From Cladocopium goreaui (taxonomy: Eukaryota; Sar; Dinophyceae; Suessiales; Symbiodiniaceae), in NCBI GenBank assembly GCA_947184155.2, contig CAMXCT020000515.1, forward strand, positions 178,403 through 242,402: a stretch of 64,000 nucleotides of DNA, in the 5' to 3' direction. The position numbers were made by a program, and so were the translations under genes. Positions 33,660 to 45,349 of the stretch are shown here, piece by piece; position 1 is the stretch's first letter; each line of letters begins with the position of its first letter. The notes under the pieces were generated by a model. The model was not told where the DNA came from and did no database searches. It worked only from the letters and a program-made list of their open reading frames with translations.

Positions 33660-34800
33660 CTGTATTTTGATTTTGTTTTCCTTGTCTCCTTCTCTCCTCC
33701 TTTCCGTTTGTTTTCCTTTCCTGTTTGCCATTTCTTGTCTCCTTCCTTGTTTCTTTCCCTCCCTCTCTCCCTCCTTCCTTTCCTTCCCTTCCCTTCCTTT
33801 CCAATTTTTCCCGTCCCCTTCCCCTTCCCGTCCATTCTGACTTCCTTTCCCTCTTTCTCTCTTTCTCTCTTTCTCTCTTTCCCTCTTGCCCTCATGCCCT
33901 CTTGCCCCCATACCCGTTTTCACTCTTTCACTCTTTCCCCATTTCCCTTCAATCCCTCCTTCCTTCCTTCCTTCCTTCCTTGCTTGCTTGCTTGCTTTCT
34001 TTCTGTTTTTCTTTCGTTCTTTCCTTCCTTTCCTTCCTTCCTTTCCCTCCCTCCTCCCTCCCTGCCTGCCTGCCTTCCTTCCTTCCTTCCTTGCTTGCTT
34101 GCTTGCTTCCTTGCTTCCTTGCTTCCTTGCTTGCTCGCTTCCTTCCTTGCTTCCTTGCTTCCTTGCTTCCTTGCTTGCTCGCTTGCTTCCTTGCTTCCTT
34201 GCTTCCTTGCTTCCTTCCCTTCCTTCCCTTCCCCTTCCCTTCCTTCCCTTCTGCCCTTCCTTCCCTTCCTTCCCTCCTTCCTTCCTTCTTCCCTTCCTTT
34301 CCTTCCTTCCCTTCCCTTCCCTTCCCTTCTTCCTTCCCTTCCTTCCCTTCCTTCCCTTCCTTCCCTTCCTTCCCGTCCTTCCCGTCCTTCCCGTCCTTCC
34401 CGTCCTTCCCGTCCTTCCCGTCCTTCCCGTCCTTCCCGTCCTTCCCGTCCTTCCCGTCCTGCCCGTCCTTCCCGTCCTGCCCGTCCTTCCCGTCCTGCCC
34501 GTCCTTCCCGTCCGTCCTTCCCGTCCTTCCCGTCCTTCCCGTCCTTCCTTCCTTCCTTCCTTCCTCCCTTCCTCGCTTCCTGGCTTCCTTGCTTCCTTTC
34601 CGTCCTTTCCTTCCTTTTCTTTCCGTTTCCTGTCCTTTTCCCTTTTCCCTTTGCCTGTCCCTTTTCCCTTTCCATTTCCCTTCCCTTCCGCCTCCTTCCT
34701 TCCTTGCTTGTTTTCTTTTTTTCTTTCTTTTGTTCTTTCTTTTCTTTTCTGTTCTGTTCTTTTCTTTTCTTCTCCCTTTCTGCCCTTCTTCACTTCTTCC
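33660..34800. repeat. 1.1-kb polypyrimidine (CCTT) tract
   Basis: Almost pure C/T on the plus strand, with sub-blocks CTTCCTTC, TTGCTTGC, CCCTTCCTT and about twenty copies of CCCGTCCTT (34370-34550). All long frames in it, up to 477 codons and on both strands, are Pro/Ser/Leu/Phe or Lys/Glu/Arg/Gly repeats and are rejected as genes. Confidence 0.95.
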
Positions 34801-35079
34801 CTGCTTCCCATTTGAATGTGGGATTGGCTTGTGTATATATAACACACTATGATATAACATTTCTTCCCTATTGGTACTGTATAACTCAAACCCAAAAACC
34901 TGGTTTTCCCCCAATGTTTTTTTCTATTTCTGGTTGTTTTCCATGTGCTGCACACGTTCTTGTAATTTCTCCGGTGCATGTTCAAGGTTTTTTTCGAAAG
35001 CTCCTGCGAATTCTTTTATATTTTTTTCACAAAGAACTGCTGCCAAAATCGACTCTTCACTTCATCGTTACATAACATC

Positions 35080-35485
35080 TCCCACTCCTACATCCTTTGC
35101 ATCACCTACATCACCTACATCAACTTCCTCTACATCACATACACCACCCAAATCTGCCTACATCTCTCCTATATCCTTTGCATCACCTACGTCACATACA
35201 CCATCTAAATCTCCTACATAACATACATGATCTACACCAACTTCAATCAACTTCAAGATCAACCTCGTCTACATTCACATACATCATCTACATCTCTACA
35301 TCAACTTCATCTACAGCACATACATCATTTACATCAATCAATTTCAATCAACATCATCTACAGGTGCTTCAACGTCTACATATCTCCTACAAACTCCTCC
35401 GAAGTCACTTACTTTACACAGGAGTTGCTACACAGGCGATTCACTTGCATCTACACACCTACAGAATTCCTACTCCTCAAGTTCT
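35080..35485. repeat. ACATCAYCTACATC degenerate repeat
   Basis: Words such as CATCACCTACATC, ACATACATCATCTACATC and CAACTTCATC recur for 400 bases. No gene. Confidence 0.75.
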
Positions 35486-35504
35486 TGTAAAAATTCCGTC
35501 TTTT

Positions 35505-35630
35505 GGGGGCAGAAGCAGCCAGGCCCTGTCCATAGAAACGCGCCCCTCTGCAAAGATCGCGCGCGTCGGACGCACAAATGCGCGGTGACATGAAAATTTT
35601 GTTTTTCTTCCACACACACTTTTTCTGCGC
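35505..35630. repeat. TCGGACGCACAAA dispersed repeat, left of LINE
   Basis: Contains CTCTGCAAAGATCGCGCG then CGTCGGACGCACAAATGCG. The same words recur right of the LINE at 37100-37300. Confidence 0.6.
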
Positions 35631-35723
35631 GAGGTCCAATGAGTCCCCCTTACTGTGCTTTTGGGTCGGCCGACTGTTTTTATACTGGCCAGTCTCCAGA
35701 TGTGCTCAATCCAAAGTCCACAA

Positions 35724-37108
35724 TTAGGATGGGGGTAGGCGGCTGTTGCCGAGGGGTGGTGGCGGGGTTTCCGCGAGGAGTTGGCTGACGGGTGGTGCGT
35801 TGCCATCAACATTGCTGTGGGTGGACAAGTTTTGGTCTTGGTCCAGGAGGGATGCTGCAAAAGACTGCATGGCCGCGTGGCGGAGCAGGGCTGACCATCT
35901 GGAAATGAGGGCTGCCATGACGGGTTGGAGGAGTGCTGGTGCTTGTCTGGCTTTGGACTGGGCAAGCAATCGAATGAAATTCGTGGTTTCGTGGCTCCAA
36001 CGGCCGCCGGTTTCGAAAGCCAGGACGACCAGCCTGCAACGTCTGGACTGGAGAAATTCTGGGTAAGTGCGTTCCCTGCCTGCACGGCGGCGAGGCTGCC
36101 CGTCCTGTGTCAAAGGGGAGACAAGGGTGGTGTGGTGTCGATGGCCAGTTGAGCTCCGCCCCAAAGGTTTAGGCCATTGGCAATGACTTCGATGCGTCTG
36201 TCATCTTGACGGGTGACTTGTGCCAAGTTGAGGTCTGCCACCCTGGTGTTGGTTGTGCTTGCCCCTGCTTCTCTGCAGATCCCGGCGGCAGCCCGCTCGA
36301 GTGCCACCCCTCGACTGCGAAGAATCCCTGCCTGTGGGCAAGCGGCACGGTGGTCGCCAAGTAAGTCAAGAGCGCGACGGCACCGGCACTGGCGGGCAAA
36401 CAAAGGAAGGGGGAGCCGCAGGCGGCTAAGCAAGAGAGTTCTGAAGAGGTGGGATGGGTATGTGGTGGATTGGTTGTAGGGGATTGTGGTGAAAGGTCGG
36501 CTGGCCTTTGGCCCCGGCTGGGATTCCAACAATGCATGACTCGCAAGGTCAACGGCTTGTATCAATTCTGTGCGGAAACTGCGGTTGCACACTCGCGTGG
36601 CTGCTTGTTGCCATCCTCGGCCTGGGGCTGGTGTTTCGAAATCCTGCTGGGGCTCTGGCGAAACTTCTCGGTTCAAAAGTTGGTCCCAGGCTGGTGGTTC
36701 CCAGCCGTGTTGGCGGAGATGTTCCGCACTGTGAATGGCTGCTCGCACACTGGCTGTGGCTTCTTGGGGGTGGGTCAGCTGGTGGCGAATGGTGGCTGCT
36801 AGTGGGGGCGCTTGGGAATGGAGGATGGGTAGGGTGTCAGCCCAAGATGCCCAGTAAGCTGGCCTAGCTGTCGCGACTGCCGAGGTGAGGCCTAGGCCGC
36901 CCAGTTGAAGTGGAAGGTGTGCTGTTGCAAGGGCTGTTGCTGGCAATGGGGCTGTGTCTAAGAGCTGGGTGAAGCATGTGGCCACGGCGACATCGTGTGC
37001 GGCGGCAAAATTGGTTGTTATTTCTGGCCGCAGCATGCGAAGTTGGTAATTGTAGCGCGGGCTGGCACAGAAGAGTAACAGGAGCCATGCCCTGCGGGGA
37101 TCATGCAT
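35724..37108 (-). pseudogene. 5'-truncated non-LTR (LINE) retrotransposon, C-terminal part of ORF2
   Basis: Reading leftward, a 332-codon frame at 37108-36110 starts in the middle of a LINE polyprotein (RAWLLLLFCASPRYNYQLRM, PLQLGGLGLTSAVATARPAY, WASWADTLP). It carries the late Cys/His motif CRCRRALDLLGDHRAAC and the tail EVIANGLNLWGGAQLAIDTT. The protein then continues in another frame at 36120-35790 (TYPEFLQSRRCRLVVLAFET, FIRLLAQSKARQAP, FAASLLDQ), so there is a frameshift near 36110-36120. The domain order, without the reverse transcriptase core, is what is left by 5' truncation. I know this C-terminal pattern from dinoflagellate LINE-like proteins; no search was run. No poly-A tail is visible at the left end. 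Confidence 0.82.
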
Positions 37109-37435
37109 GGCGGACGCACAAACGCATGTTTAAATGCGAATTTGCTTCGGCGACCATCTGCAAAGATTGCGCGTGTCGGACGCACATCTTCAGAGATTGC
37201 GCGTGTCGGGCGCGCAAACGTGTTGTGAAATTCGAATTTGCTTTGTCCTGAGGATCCCTCCTTGTGTCGGACACACGAATGTGTGGCAACATGCGAATTT
37301 GAAGGTCAAACGGCAAAAACCAGCGTAAAATTGCATTTAAAGCATTTAAAGTCCAGATGCGACCCCGTCGCACGAAATGAACGGCAAACGGCAAAAACGA
37401 ATGTAAAATCGGCATTTTTACCTCTCAGAGAGATG
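37100..37435. repeat. TCGGACGCACAAA dispersed repeat, right of LINE
   Basis: Two to three partial units: CATCTGCAAAGATTGCGCG, CAGAGATTGCGCGTGTCGG and CGCGTGTCGGGCGCGCAAAC. After them, CAAACGGCAAAAAC occurs twice (37308, 37385). Confidence 0.55.
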
Positions 37436-37769
37436 TTTTTGCCATGTTGTTGTCTTGGCAATTTCTCACATCAGGGACACAGTGTGGGTTTGCAGTGCGC
37501 TGTCCTTTTGGATGTGTTTTTCTTTGCCTGCAACCATTTGCAAGTACGTCATCACATTTGTCGCGCTGGTTGTGACCGCGGTTCGCGCGAACGCACGGTC
37601 GATGATTCAAGTTGACCCTGCCATGCCATATGGCGTTTCCAGTACCTTTCACATTTTCACCCCTCCAAAGTGGGGGATCTGCGAAATAGTGCTGAGCACT
37701 GGTCTGGTTCCGGAAAAGTTTGTGAAGTTGTCAAAGAAGAAGGGACAAAGTGGTCGCAGGTCCCGCTGT

Positions 37770-38105
37770 CAGAGTGGTTTGAGCGCTTTGGAACAGGGAT
37801 GCTGGTACCGCTGCGGTGCCGCTGTGGTGTCGCTGCACAGTGCTGCTCGAAGGTGCTGTTGTGCGCTTTGGAGCGGGAATCCTGGTGCCGCTGACGGGTG
37901 CCGCTGCAGGGTGCTGCTTGCGGGCGCTGCTGTCAAAGGCGCGCGCGCGCTTGGAGCGGGCATGCGGGTGCCGCTGCAGTTTTCCGCTGCCAGCTGCGGC
38001 TGCAAGGCGCTGCTCGAAGGTGCTGGTATCACAGTGGTGCGCGCGCCTTGGAGCAAGCATGCTGGTACCATTGCAGGGTGCCGCTGCAAGGTATGCTGGG
38101 AATAG
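37770..38105. repeat. 82-96 bp GC-rich minisatellite
   Basis: A unit beginning GCGCTTTGGAGCRGGSATSC with TGGTGCCGCTG after it starts near 37783, 37865, 37947 and 38043. The open frames on both strands here are repeat-derived. Confidence 0.7.
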
Positions 38106-38109
38106 CTCA

Positions 38110-39230
38110 GGGGCGCACGATCAACTCAAAGAGGTCAAGTTGATTCAAGGTACCTTGACCTTGATATCTTCTTTCCCTCCCTCTTCTGATCTACTCCCTC
38201 CTCCTCCTTTTCTTTAGTATCAAAACTCTTTCCACTTGACAAGGGCATCGGCAAAATTGATTGGGACCCCTGCGAAAAACAAAAACAGGAGACTAAATTG
38301 TCACAACAGTTCAAAAGCCAAGAATATTGAAAACAATTCTGGGAATTCCCGCCTGCTGCTACATTCAGACTGAACACCCACACAGGCACACACACCTCTT
38401 TCATCTTGACTCCAAGGAGCATGAAACTGGAGGAGTTCCTGTGACACTGTCATGTTCGACATGACAACTTTCACCGGACATGCCCAAAAGTGCAAACGGG
38501 GCCATATGAATATCCAAGGGGCCCCAGCACAATCGCTGGCTATAAGCTGCAATTATAATTATATAAATTTGTCAACCACAAACGCATCAAAATTGAAATG
38601 CAACATTTGCTGGTTGACTTCGGTTGCATAATGTCCACGTGCTTCCTTTAAGAAAACCATAGCCTGCAGCGTTCTCTGCAGAAATTCTTGAAGCGGCCGG
38701 AGGCCTGCACACACACACACAGACAAGGTGAGGGATCAAAAAAAATATACTTAAGGCATCAAAATAAACTCTCGTGGGGATCAACAAATAAATATTTAAG
38801 GCATCAAATGTTCCTGGAAACCCCTGTTTTATCTGTTTCCTATGGCCCTTGCAAGGGTTTGGAGACAAAACCGAGCATTTCTGTGGTATTTGCATCGTTT
38901 TGGCAATGGAGCCTCTCCCCAGTAAGGTTTTTGCAGGACATTGGACCTAGAAATCGAGCATTCACGGGGTTCGACGCTCCCGTTCTACACCCCTGCAACA
39001 CTTTCTGGAATTCGAATTTTAATTTTTCGATGGTTGTTTTGAAATTTACGGTTGTTTAAAGTTTAAAACTTAAATTTTGTTCATGTTTGTTGTAGGTAGG
39101 GTTAGCTTAGAGCTGATTGAGGGTTGATTTAGGATTCGTTGAAGAATTATTTTGGTTTGGGACGTATTTTTGGTGCTATTGGGGCTGATTTGGTTTTTTT
39201 AAACGGCTGGCTGAATTAAAGATTATTTTC
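38110..39230. other. No gene recognised
   Basis: Mixed text with a TTCCCTCCCTC stretch (38170-38215) and a CACACACA run (38707). No exon with recognisable motif was found on either strand. Confidence 0.5.
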
Positions 39231-39239
39231 AAAATGTTT

Positions 39240-39428
39240 TAACGCACCACAGCCACCAAAGGACGGAAGGACCAAGGGACCAGAAGATTAGAGGACCAAG
39301 GGACCAGAGGACCAAGGGTCCAGAAGACCAAGGGACCAGAAGACCAAGGGACCAGAGGACCAAAGGACCAAGGGACCAAAGGACCAAGGGACCAGAGGAC
39401 CAAGGGACCATGGGACCAAGGGAGAGGT
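39240..39428. repeat. GGACCAAGGGACCAGA minisatellite
   Basis: Repeats of GGACCAAGGGACCAGAGGA run for about 190 bases. The Trp/Ser/Leu/Gly frame on the minus strand is an artefact. Confidence 0.85.
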
Positions 39429-39739
39429 TTGAAACACCTGGAGGTTCAAAGACCACAAGATTTGAAAATGTCATAAAAGGGCTAAAACACTGCACCAGCG
39501 CAGGAAATGTGAATATTTTTTATGATCCCTTTCAAATTTTTTTTCCTGTCTAAATTTGTATCTTTCGTGCCCCTTTTTTGGAACCCCATGCCACAAGCAC
39601 ACACATGACACGAACATCTCAAATCGGCATGTCGGAATGCATCAACGTGCAAGCAACAATGACTTATCCGTCATCAAATTCAATCCTCATTTTCCATGGC
39701 AAGGTAACTTGAAAATTGGCAAATTGTCAGGCCCGGTTT

Positions 39740-40215
39740 CACAGAACCATGTCTCAATTCTTGATTTTCGCACTCGATGCTTTGCACCTTCCATTTTACA
39801 CTTTACAGTTGACGCTTTGCACTCTCCTGAGGTTTGAGGTTTCCGGGGGTTTGTTTGCCTATGGGTTGCGTGCTCCATACCCTGGTGTCGGTGGCTATTC
39901 TGGTGGGTGTGTGTGTGTGCTCCTTGTCCGGTTAGGGGGCACTAGGCCCCCATTCACACGATTGAGACTGAAAATGCGGGAAGAAAAAAAAACACACTCT
40001 TACACTGTACACTCCGCACTTTACACTTTACACCCCGGAATCTGCACTCCACATTTTGACTCTAGACTCTACACTTTCATACGTTTTACACTGCACTTTG
40101 CATTTTCCACTCCACACTTTAAACTGTACACTTCACACTTCGCACTTCACGTCACACTCTCCACTTTGCACTCCGCAATCCCCACTTCATACCCCACACG
40201 TTACATTCCCCAGCA
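39740..40215. repeat. CACTTTACACT degenerate repeat
   Basis: Words CACTTTACAC, ACTTCACACTT and GCACTCCACA recur, interrupted by a unique GTTTGCCTATGGGTTGCGTG stretch. Confidence 0.6.
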
Positions 40216-40219
40216 AACT

Positions 40220-41450
40220 CCACAGTAGGAATGTACAAGGCTGTTTTAATATGTTTTTATAATTTGTGTCAGAAACGTTTTTTACGTGAGTGCATTCGGA
40301 TTCGTTGGCTGTTTTTTTATCCTTTGCGCGGTTGTGTGTGTGTGTTTTTTTTTGGTTTCCCTGTTTCTTGCCCTTTTTCATATATGATTCATACCAACCC
40401 TATGTGCAAGATTGATCCCTGAAACTCTTCTGAAGTTCAACCTCTGTCATGGTTCACGTAGCTGCATGTTGGCTCGTCAATTTTTCGAAGGCCGTTCAGC
40501 AACTGGGCGGTCAAGCTCCACGGTCAACGACTTGGGGCGAACGTAGTGCTTTCTCTTCCTATTGTTACGATGTTTACACGTTCCGGTTAACGCAACCTAT
40601 GTCTCAGCACGCAAATGCGCTGATCTTGAAATGCTGGAAAAATTAATCTGTAGCATTCCACCTTCATGCTAAATAGTGTATGCGAAATACAACACCTTTG
40701 GACTCTAAGCACGCTTGAATAATGATTAAAATGTCACCCGCTGATATCATCATTGAGCAGTATCCAACATCCCGACCACGGCAACAACTCCTGCCTGGTC
40801 GGAGAGAAGAATTGAAACGTATAGCGGAGCGACATCAATTTTTTTTCACGCCTTACAGGGCTAGCTCTTACATGGAACAGGTCGCTGTTCGAAGAACTTC
40901 AAAAATTCAATTTTTTTGAGCCTACTGGGTTGCTATCAAAAATCTTGACCCCGCCACGAACATGAAATTGGTAATAGAAACCAGGGAGACCGTTGGGTTT
41001 TGGTGATTCCACGTTGGCCCCATGCATGTTTCAATTTTCTTGCCCTTCAATTGAGGCGATGGCAACCTATGGCTCTGCAAAGTGGTGGTGGTCCTGTCTG
41101 TGTATGTCTGTTTTTCCCGCTGTTTTTGTTTTTTTTCCCACTTGTCCTTCCTTTCATTTGTCTCCCGGTCTGGCTGGTAGCAACCAGCTCTTTGGATGCC
41201 TCTTTGGAATTGTTTCCCATCATGTGGTTTCTTTTTTGACTAGTGGTGTCCGGTTCTTTGGATGCGTCACTCCATTTGTTTCCCTTCATTTCGTTCCAGC
41301 GCTGTATAGTAGCGTCCGGTTTTCCGTGTGTTTTTGCCTATACAGCGTGTCCGCATGGAGAGATCTTGACGGTAGAGGTCGCAGCCGATGCTTGATCGAG
41401 ATGCTCATTCTGGAGGGCGGCATTCTCTCCGTAAAATTCCAGATAAAAAT
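40220..41450. other. No gene recognised
   Basis: Mixed composition with short T-runs. Several GGTAGCRWCCRGYTCTTTGG words at 41178-41320 suggest an old 60-70 base tandem repeat. No coding signal. Confidence 0.45.
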
Positions 41451-41457
41451 ATATTAG

Positions 41458-41940
41458 TCCCGTGTCCTTGTGCATTTCGATTGCGCGGGCTCGCACAAAA
41501 CGCACGGCGCAAATTGGTTTGCTCTTGCTTTGCGGCCTTTATATGTGCCAAATTTCCGCATACAATTGCTTTTGTGACATGTACATGTGCATTTCATCTT
41601 CGCAGGCTCGCACACAATGGGTTCCAAGGCCCTGCGGGGAAACACTTTTTGTAAATTGCCCGATGGTTCCTACGATATGTCCGGGAAAAATTTCGACCGC
41701 GCAGGTTTGCAGAAAACATGCAGGCTTGTGTCGCGGTCTTGGGGCGCGACATTTTTCCTACAAATTTCCAGTCTGATTCCTGTGACATGTCGACCGCGTA
41801 AACTCGCACAAAGCGTTGGGCCAACGCGTCGGGCACGGCATTTTCTCCATCAATTTCCGTCTCGAATGCTTGTTGTGACATGTCCATGTGCATTTCGACT
41901 TCGGGGCCTCGCACAAAATGTGCGCCTAACCTCTCGGCGC
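41458..41940. repeat. Degenerate 100-115 bp tandem repeat
   Basis: The core CATTTCGAYTTCGCRGGCTC then GCACAAAAYG recurs near 41473, 41588, 41690, 41784 and 41890, usually preceded by TGTGACATGTCCATGTG. Confidence 0.7.
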
Positions 41941-41944
41941 CATC

Positions 41945-43620
41945 TTCTCACAAGGACTTGCAAATGATGACGCAGAGATCTCGACATACAAGATCTTCCC
42001 AAAAGGAATCGTGCATTTTTTTTGCAAGGACCTTTCGCTTACCATATTGCAGACATCTGTGCGAAAGTTCGATTCATGTCCCAGCATGATCTTGCAGAAG
42101 TCTTGGTGATTTTTTTAGAAATCCTTGTGAGCAGCTCTTGTCGAGGTCCTTGCGCGGAGGTTGGGCAGAAATGTTGATGAAATCCACTAACAATTCATTT
42201 TGCGAACACGTTGCAAAAATTATGGCCCATTGCTTTTGGAGATCCTTGCGGGACCTTGTCCAGGTCCTTGCAAGAAGGTCGTGAGGAGTTTTGCATCATT
42301 TGTCTCCCACCTTCCGTCTTGTATTTAGTCTGTCTCCAAAATCACCTTGCCTCTTATCATACGTCTGCCTTCCTGGCGTTGTCTTGTTCTAATTGCAAAA
42401 TGTTTTATCTGTGTTTCGTTCATGTCTCTTTCCCTCCTTCTGTGCGCTCTTATGTTCTGAGGACAACATCATGTTCCACTCTGGTTTCATGCGTTTTACT
42501 TTTTGTCTCCCATTTGTCTCCTACGTTGTCGCCCTCTTATTGTCTCAGCTACACATGCCGAGAATCGTGTGGCATGGAGCAGAGATGTTTGTGATTCATG
42601 CTGTTTTCGATGGACATGGATCAAAAATTGCCAACATCAGGAACTAGTACAACCACCAACATGCACGCATACGCTGCGATGGATACCGAATAGTTGTTGC
42701 GAGTTTTTTTTTCTTTTCACCTGTCCGGGTCAATTCAAATTAGCTACGGAGGACCGCCATGGGAAAACCAACAGGGACTAATCATTCAAAAGGTTTCCAG
42801 CAAAATTCCGCATGTAATCCCTTATCTATATTCGAAATAAAATCGAACTTTGCAGTCAAAAACCCGTGTTCGTCTCCAAAGTCTTGCGCAGCAAATTGGG
42901 CAACATGGTTGTCCCACCGTTGTGATGATCATCCTCGCTTGCGATAAGGTCCGGTGTCAGAAAATTTGGCCTTAATCTGTGGGAGGATACCATATTTTTT
43001 TTTTTGGACTAGCCAGGCTAGCATGTGTTGTGCCACGCGAATTAAAAAATTGAATTTGGCAATGAAAACCGATGCGACCACTTACGAAGAAAATGCAATG
43101 TCATCGCAAATTCCAAATTTAATCTACCGTTCATTCTTTGCATGGTGTTTTGCCATTGCTCGTTATGTGTACGGACACTGCCTACAATGGAGCGGACCAC
43201 CCTTCGCTGCACCACATCCAATTGGTAGATTTGCACAATTGTTAATGGTAAAATTTCAGGGCCAAACAATGCAAATTGTTTCTGATTTACGAGGGTGTAA
43301 TGTTGGAACGGCGGCGTGATTTGCGAGTATTCTAGGTTGAAGTTGCCTGACTGTTTACCATTGTCCACGAAAAGCACGCGAAACCATGCGGTTTTATGTG
43401 TTTTTGTCATTTGTTCTTTGAACACAGTAAAACGTAGTAATTTGATGCGCACCGTGGAACACGACACACGCCCGGATAGCAAGCGAAACTACTCGCCCCA
43501 AGGTGAACACAATGCACACAGGAGGCTCACAAAGGGATGGGACCCACATATTATATTTACGATATGTTTGTATGTGTCCAGCCGCGGTGACTCGGCAGTA
43601 ACACGCGGTTTTCCGAAATC
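41945..43620. other. No gene recognised
   Basis: No family motif or consistent exon structure is visible. TTGCARGGACCTTGTC-type words recur at 41955-42280, suggesting further decayed repeats. Confidence 0.45.
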
Positions 43621-43631
43621 CAGAACGAATT

Positions 43632-43656
43632 ATCATCATCATCATCATCATCATTT
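43632..43656. repeat. ATC microsatellite
   Basis: (ATC)n of about eight copies. Confidence 0.95.
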
Positions 43657-43979
43657 TTCCTATCCACTGAGAGGGGTTGAGTATTTCCCACACTCCCCCC
43701 CCCAAAAAAATAGAAATAAAATACAATGCAGTTTTTGCTAACAAACCTTGGTTTTGTTGGCAATGTACCGGGTACATTTTACACAAAACACTGTAAAGGT
43801 TACAATTTTTGGTTACAAACCACGGTCCAACAGTACTGTGCCCGTGCCGTACATTTGTTTCAGCCGTACTGTACCAGGTCGTATGTTGCACCACCCTTCC
43901 CGTAGCAAAGGTTCCACGATCCATCGTTTCATTGCTTTCGAAAATACGTCGAATGAGATGCATCAGGGAACAATGAGTG

Positions 43980-44150
43980 AACCAGCTAAAAATTGAGTGA
44001 ATAATGCATGAGCGAACGGACGAACGGGTAGGCGACTGAACGAATGGAATGAAATGAACCGACCCGAAATGAATGAAGGAAGGAAGGAGTGAATGAGTGA
44101 AATGAGTGGACGGGGAATGAGTAAATGAAGAGGTTAAAGAATGAATGAAT
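43980..44150. repeat. GAAT/GAACGGAC microsatellite
   Basis: GAATGAATG, GAACGGACGAACGG and GAAGGAAGG words on the plus strand. The complementary form TTCATTCG is at 44750-45340. Confidence 0.75.
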
Positions 44151-44749
44151 TGCCTTGTTTCGAGCATCTCGCATTGAAAATGTTAAACCTCGTGTCTGTA
44201 GTGTTTTTTTTTCCTCATGTTTGTGTCATTGTTTATTCCTGTATTTCGCTACTTACTTTCCCATCCTAGCTCTACCCACATGTCTATGTGTCTCAGGTGC
44301 CCCACGTTCGTATACACTGAGGCCGGTGCAACAGCTCGTACCAAACAAGGACAACAACTACAATACGTTCGCGGTGAAAACCCTCACTTTTCGTGTGCCA
44401 TGCTGTGCACCTTGTACTGATTGTACTGTACTGTGCCTTACATTGCCACCGAAACCCTCGGGTGTTAGTAATATATTCAATCAAAATAAGATTTGTTTTC
44501 TACAATCTACCTATAACGCGCCAGTTTGATAGCAGAAATTTTTGCATAATTATATTGCAATTGGCACAACATCGGTACAGCACAGGTACAGGTTAAAACA
44601 TACGTACCAATATTTATCTTACCGCACCACCGTACCAACATCGTACGTCCGTACCATGTTTGATGCATACCCGTTCGTACCTATTATTTTTTATGCCTCG
44701 CTTTTGAGCAAACACATTTCACTCATGTATTTTTTTTCTTTAAATGACT

Positions 44750-45345
44750 CGTTGACTCATTCGTTCGTTCGTTCATTCATTCATGCATGCATGCATGCAT
44801 TCATTCATTCAGTCAGTCATTTTTTTCCATTCGTTCGTTCCTTCAATCATTCTTTTGTTCCCTAATTCAATGATTAATTCATTCATTTTTTTCCTTTTCT
44901 TCCCTCTTTCCTTCCTTCCTTCGGTCCCCTTCCTTTTTCCCTTCCTTCTTTCTTTCCTTCCTTCCTTCGTTCCTTCCTTCCTTCCTTCGTTCTTTCGCTC
45001 CCTCATTCCTTCGTTCCCTCGTTCCCTCGTTCCCTCGTTCCCTCGTTCGCTCATTCCCTCGTTCCTTCGTTCCTTCGTTCATTCATTCATCATTGATTCA
45101 TTCATTCATTCGTTCCTTCCTTCCTTCGTTCGTTCGTACGTTCGGTCGTGGTTTCGTTTGTTCATTCGTTCATTCATTCCTGCATTTGCTTGTTTTTTGG
45201 TTCGTTCATTCGTTCATTCGCTCGTTGGTTCGTTCGTTCCTTCGTTCGTTCATTCATTTCACTAATTCATTCATTTCACTCATTCATTCCTTCATTCCTT
45301 CATTCCCTCGTTCCTTCATTGTTTTCATGCGTGCACAGTTTTTTC
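44750..45345. repeat. TTCATTCGTTCC microsatellite
   Basis: A 600-base run of TTCRTTCMTTCC tetranucleotides, with TTCCTTCC blocks. The Ser/Phe/Val/His frames are artefacts. Confidence 0.9.
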
Positions 45346-45349
45346 CATG

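Noticed and set aside
33642..35075. Open frames of up to 477 codons on both strands
   Set aside because: They run through the CCTT polypyrimidine tract and are Pro/Ser/Leu/Phe or Lys/Glu/Gly/Arg repeats. Several frames are open at once, which reflects composition rather than coding.
43394..44167. 257-codon minus-strand frame
   Set aside because: Half of it is GAAT/ATC microsatellite translation and the remainder has no protein-like pattern.
44783..45265. 160-codon Ser/Phe/Val frame
   Set aside because: Translation of the TTCATTCG microsatellite.
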